From the NCBI GenBank assembly GCA_024742705.1, contig JANSXZ010000021.1, positions 1-63,704 on the forward strand: DNA of 63,704 nt, in the 5' to 3' direction. The notes under the pieces were generated by a model. It saw only the letters and a list, made by a program, of their open reading frames with translations, did no database searches and was not told where the DNA came from. The first letter of the stretch is position 1, and each line of letters starts with the position of its first letter. This DNA is from Paracoccaceae bacterium. GTDB taxonomy: Bacteria; Pseudomonadota; Alphaproteobacteria; Rhodobacterales; Rhodobacteraceae. The translations under genes were made by a program, and so were the position numbers. Shown here piece by piece: positions 63,017-63,704 of this stretch.

Positions 63017-63193
63017 GGCCAAGCTATGCCCGTTTCGCAAGGGCTTGGCCAGCGTCCTCTTGGGCCCCGACGCCACGCGCGCGCCAGCGGCCCCAGAGCC
63101 AGCCTTCCGCCCACCCCGCGATGAACTGGCGGGCCGAAAAGCAACGCCTGGCGCTTTCGTTGACGCGCGGACGCCGAGCATCAGGCGCGGGTG

Positions 63194-63361
63194 CTCATCG
63201 AAATCGGCGCGGGCATGGATGACGTCGTCGCTGAAGTTGTCGCGCAGCCAGGCGATGGCACGCCCTTCGAACAGCTCCTCCTGCGAGATGCTGAACTGCA
63301 CATCGCTGCTCTCGGTTTGCTCGAACCAGTCCCTGTTGGCAGTCAGGATGAGTTCGCGCAT
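63194..63361 (-). pseudogene. Fragment of a plasmid mobilisation/recombination (Mob/Pre-type) gene
   Basis: Codons for about 56 residues including RELILTANRDWFEQTE and FEGRAIAWLRDNF...DVIHARADFDE, resembling an internal part of Mob_Pre relaxases as found on Rhodobacteraceae plasmids. The N-terminal part and everything after the DE are missing. The frame then continues by chance through unrelated sequence into the ChaC gene. A remnant, not a functional gene. Confidence 0.55.
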
Positions 63362-63400
63362 CGGTCCATGGCGCGATGCCCGTCAGGGATCCCGGGGCCC

Positions 63401-63566
63401 TTAGATTCGCCGCTTTTCGAGGTCCTTGCGCCGGTTCCGCTGGTCGAGATCCTCAAGTTCAGCAGCGAAAGTCTCGACCATCATCGGCTCGATCTCAGCC
63501 CGGGCTTCTTCCGCCCAGGTTTCGGAGCCGATCAGGCGGCGGGGCTTCGGCTTGTTCCTGTCGATG
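63401..63566 (-). pseudogene. 3' end of an unrecognised gene interrupted by an IS element
   Basis: An open minus-strand frame ending at TAA 63401-63403 and entering from the insertion sequence boundary at 63566. It encodes the Glu/Arg-rich tail RLIGSETWAEEARAEIEP then MMVETFAAELEDLDQRNRRK, which looks like genuine helical protein. The 5' part lies beyond or was displaced by the IS. Family not recognised. Confidence 0.45.
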
Positions 63567-63704
63567 GGCTCTGTTGCACAAAGCCCTTGGGGGATTCACC
63601 CCGTGAATCCAGCGTGATAGCTGGATGGCATGAGCAGACCGATACCCCCGACCTACAAGATCAAGAACTGGCGGGCCTATAACGAAGCGCTGAAGCGCCG
63701 GGGC
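63567..63704 (+). mobile_element. IS5-family insertion sequence, left end (continues beyond the window)
   Basis: Begins with GGCTCTGTTGCACAAAG (63567-63583), the terminal inverted repeat type of IS5/IS903-like elements, followed by a short leader and the transposase start. The right end is outside the window, so completeness and target duplication cannot be judged. Confidence 0.8.
63630..63704 (+). CDS. IS5-family transposase, N-terminal part (truncated by window end)
   Basis: ATG 63630 opens a frame of 25 codons to the window edge: MSRPIPPTYKIKNW and RAYNEALKRRG, the N-terminus typical of IS903-group IS5 transposases. Starts 63 bases inside the inverted repeat. Confidence 0.85.
   Translation, partial: MSRPIPPTYKIKNWRAYNEALKRRG

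Noticed and set aside
63017..63193. Coding sequence between the Mob fragment and the ChaC start
   Set aside because: All frames are open in parts and one gives a Trp/Arg-rich stretch, but no start, ribosome-binding site or family could be supported.

Overview
The window is GC-rich, densely coded DNA from an alphaproteobacterium, most likely a marine member of the Rhodobacterales (Roseobacter group). Evidence: a petABC cytochrome bc1 operon with the orphan MarR/OmpR-type pair PetP-PetR nearby, an xseB-ispA-dxs operon, a type II lumazine synthase behind an FMN riboswitch, SBP56 (methanethiol oxidase) and DmdA-like genes, TTG and GTG starts, and two copies of an intergenic repeat whose core is GCCTCCGGCGGG. 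Species cannot be named from sequence alone.

Layout. 1-3740: tRNA-Pro, two small membrane proteins (DUF883 and a YqjE/holin-like partner), a DUF2254 membrane protein and a lipoprotein lytic transglycosylase. 3770-8350 (minus): part of the homoprotocatechuate meta-cleavage pathway (hpaF, hpaE, hpaD) followed by a GMC oxidoreductase. 8700-16697: an SPFH/flotillin-type protein, then a complete urea/short-chain-amide-type ABC importer whose last ATPase runs in frame into an amidase. 16705-21423: an SDR gene divergent from a hydantoinase/oxoprolinase HyuA-HyuB pair, with a perfect inverted repeat between them. 21592-27726: a chemoreceptor with a co-transcribed periplasmic protein, a two-subunit molybdenum hydroxylase and a flavodoxin-like protein. 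27740-35390: EamA exporter, aroC, a TPP riboswitch with thiBPQ, ribH with an FMN riboswitch, a PaiB-like protein and a GST. 35653-38449: petABC and a strong terminator. 38508-43182: a small protein, a Crp/Fnr regulator, mtaB-dapF, tRNA-Lys(UUU), an ion channel and cobO. 43247-47642: a MarR/MFS/mini-protein operon, a PhoD phosphatase and ilvE. 47804-54104: petPR, an HDAC-like deacylase, xseB-ispA-dxs and an acetamidase/formamidase. 54114-63016: a PLP aminotransferase, a Gfo/Idh oxidoreductase, an SBP56 protein, a membrane protein, a P450, a DmdA-like protein, an Lrp regulator and a ChaC-like enzyme. 63194-63704: a mobilisation-gene fragment, an IS-interrupted gene and the start of an IS5-family element running off the window.

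How genes work together: the importer and amidase form a capture-and-hydrolyse module for an amide nitrogen source. HpaD, HpaE and HpaF catalyse three consecutive steps of homoprotocatechuate breakdown, but HpaG, HpaH and HpaI are not here. ThiBPQ and RibH are each under their own vitamin riboswitch. PetABC forms the bc1 complex, and PetPR is its likely regulator. A DmdA-like methyltransferase and an SBP56 protein, which could act at opposite ends of the DMSP-to-methanethiol route, lie about 2 kb apart around a P450.

Most distinctive: the uninterrupted ATPase-amidase reading frame, which carries a well-placed internal ribosome-binding site exactly where a free-standing amidase would begin. 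Also notable are a MarR gene that looks leaderless with a palindrome over its promoter, a terminator-like hairpin inside the start of the gene after the SBP56 gene, a stand-alone periplasmic protein coupled to a chemoreceptor, and a diaminopimelate epimerase with Ser in place of its second catalytic Cys.
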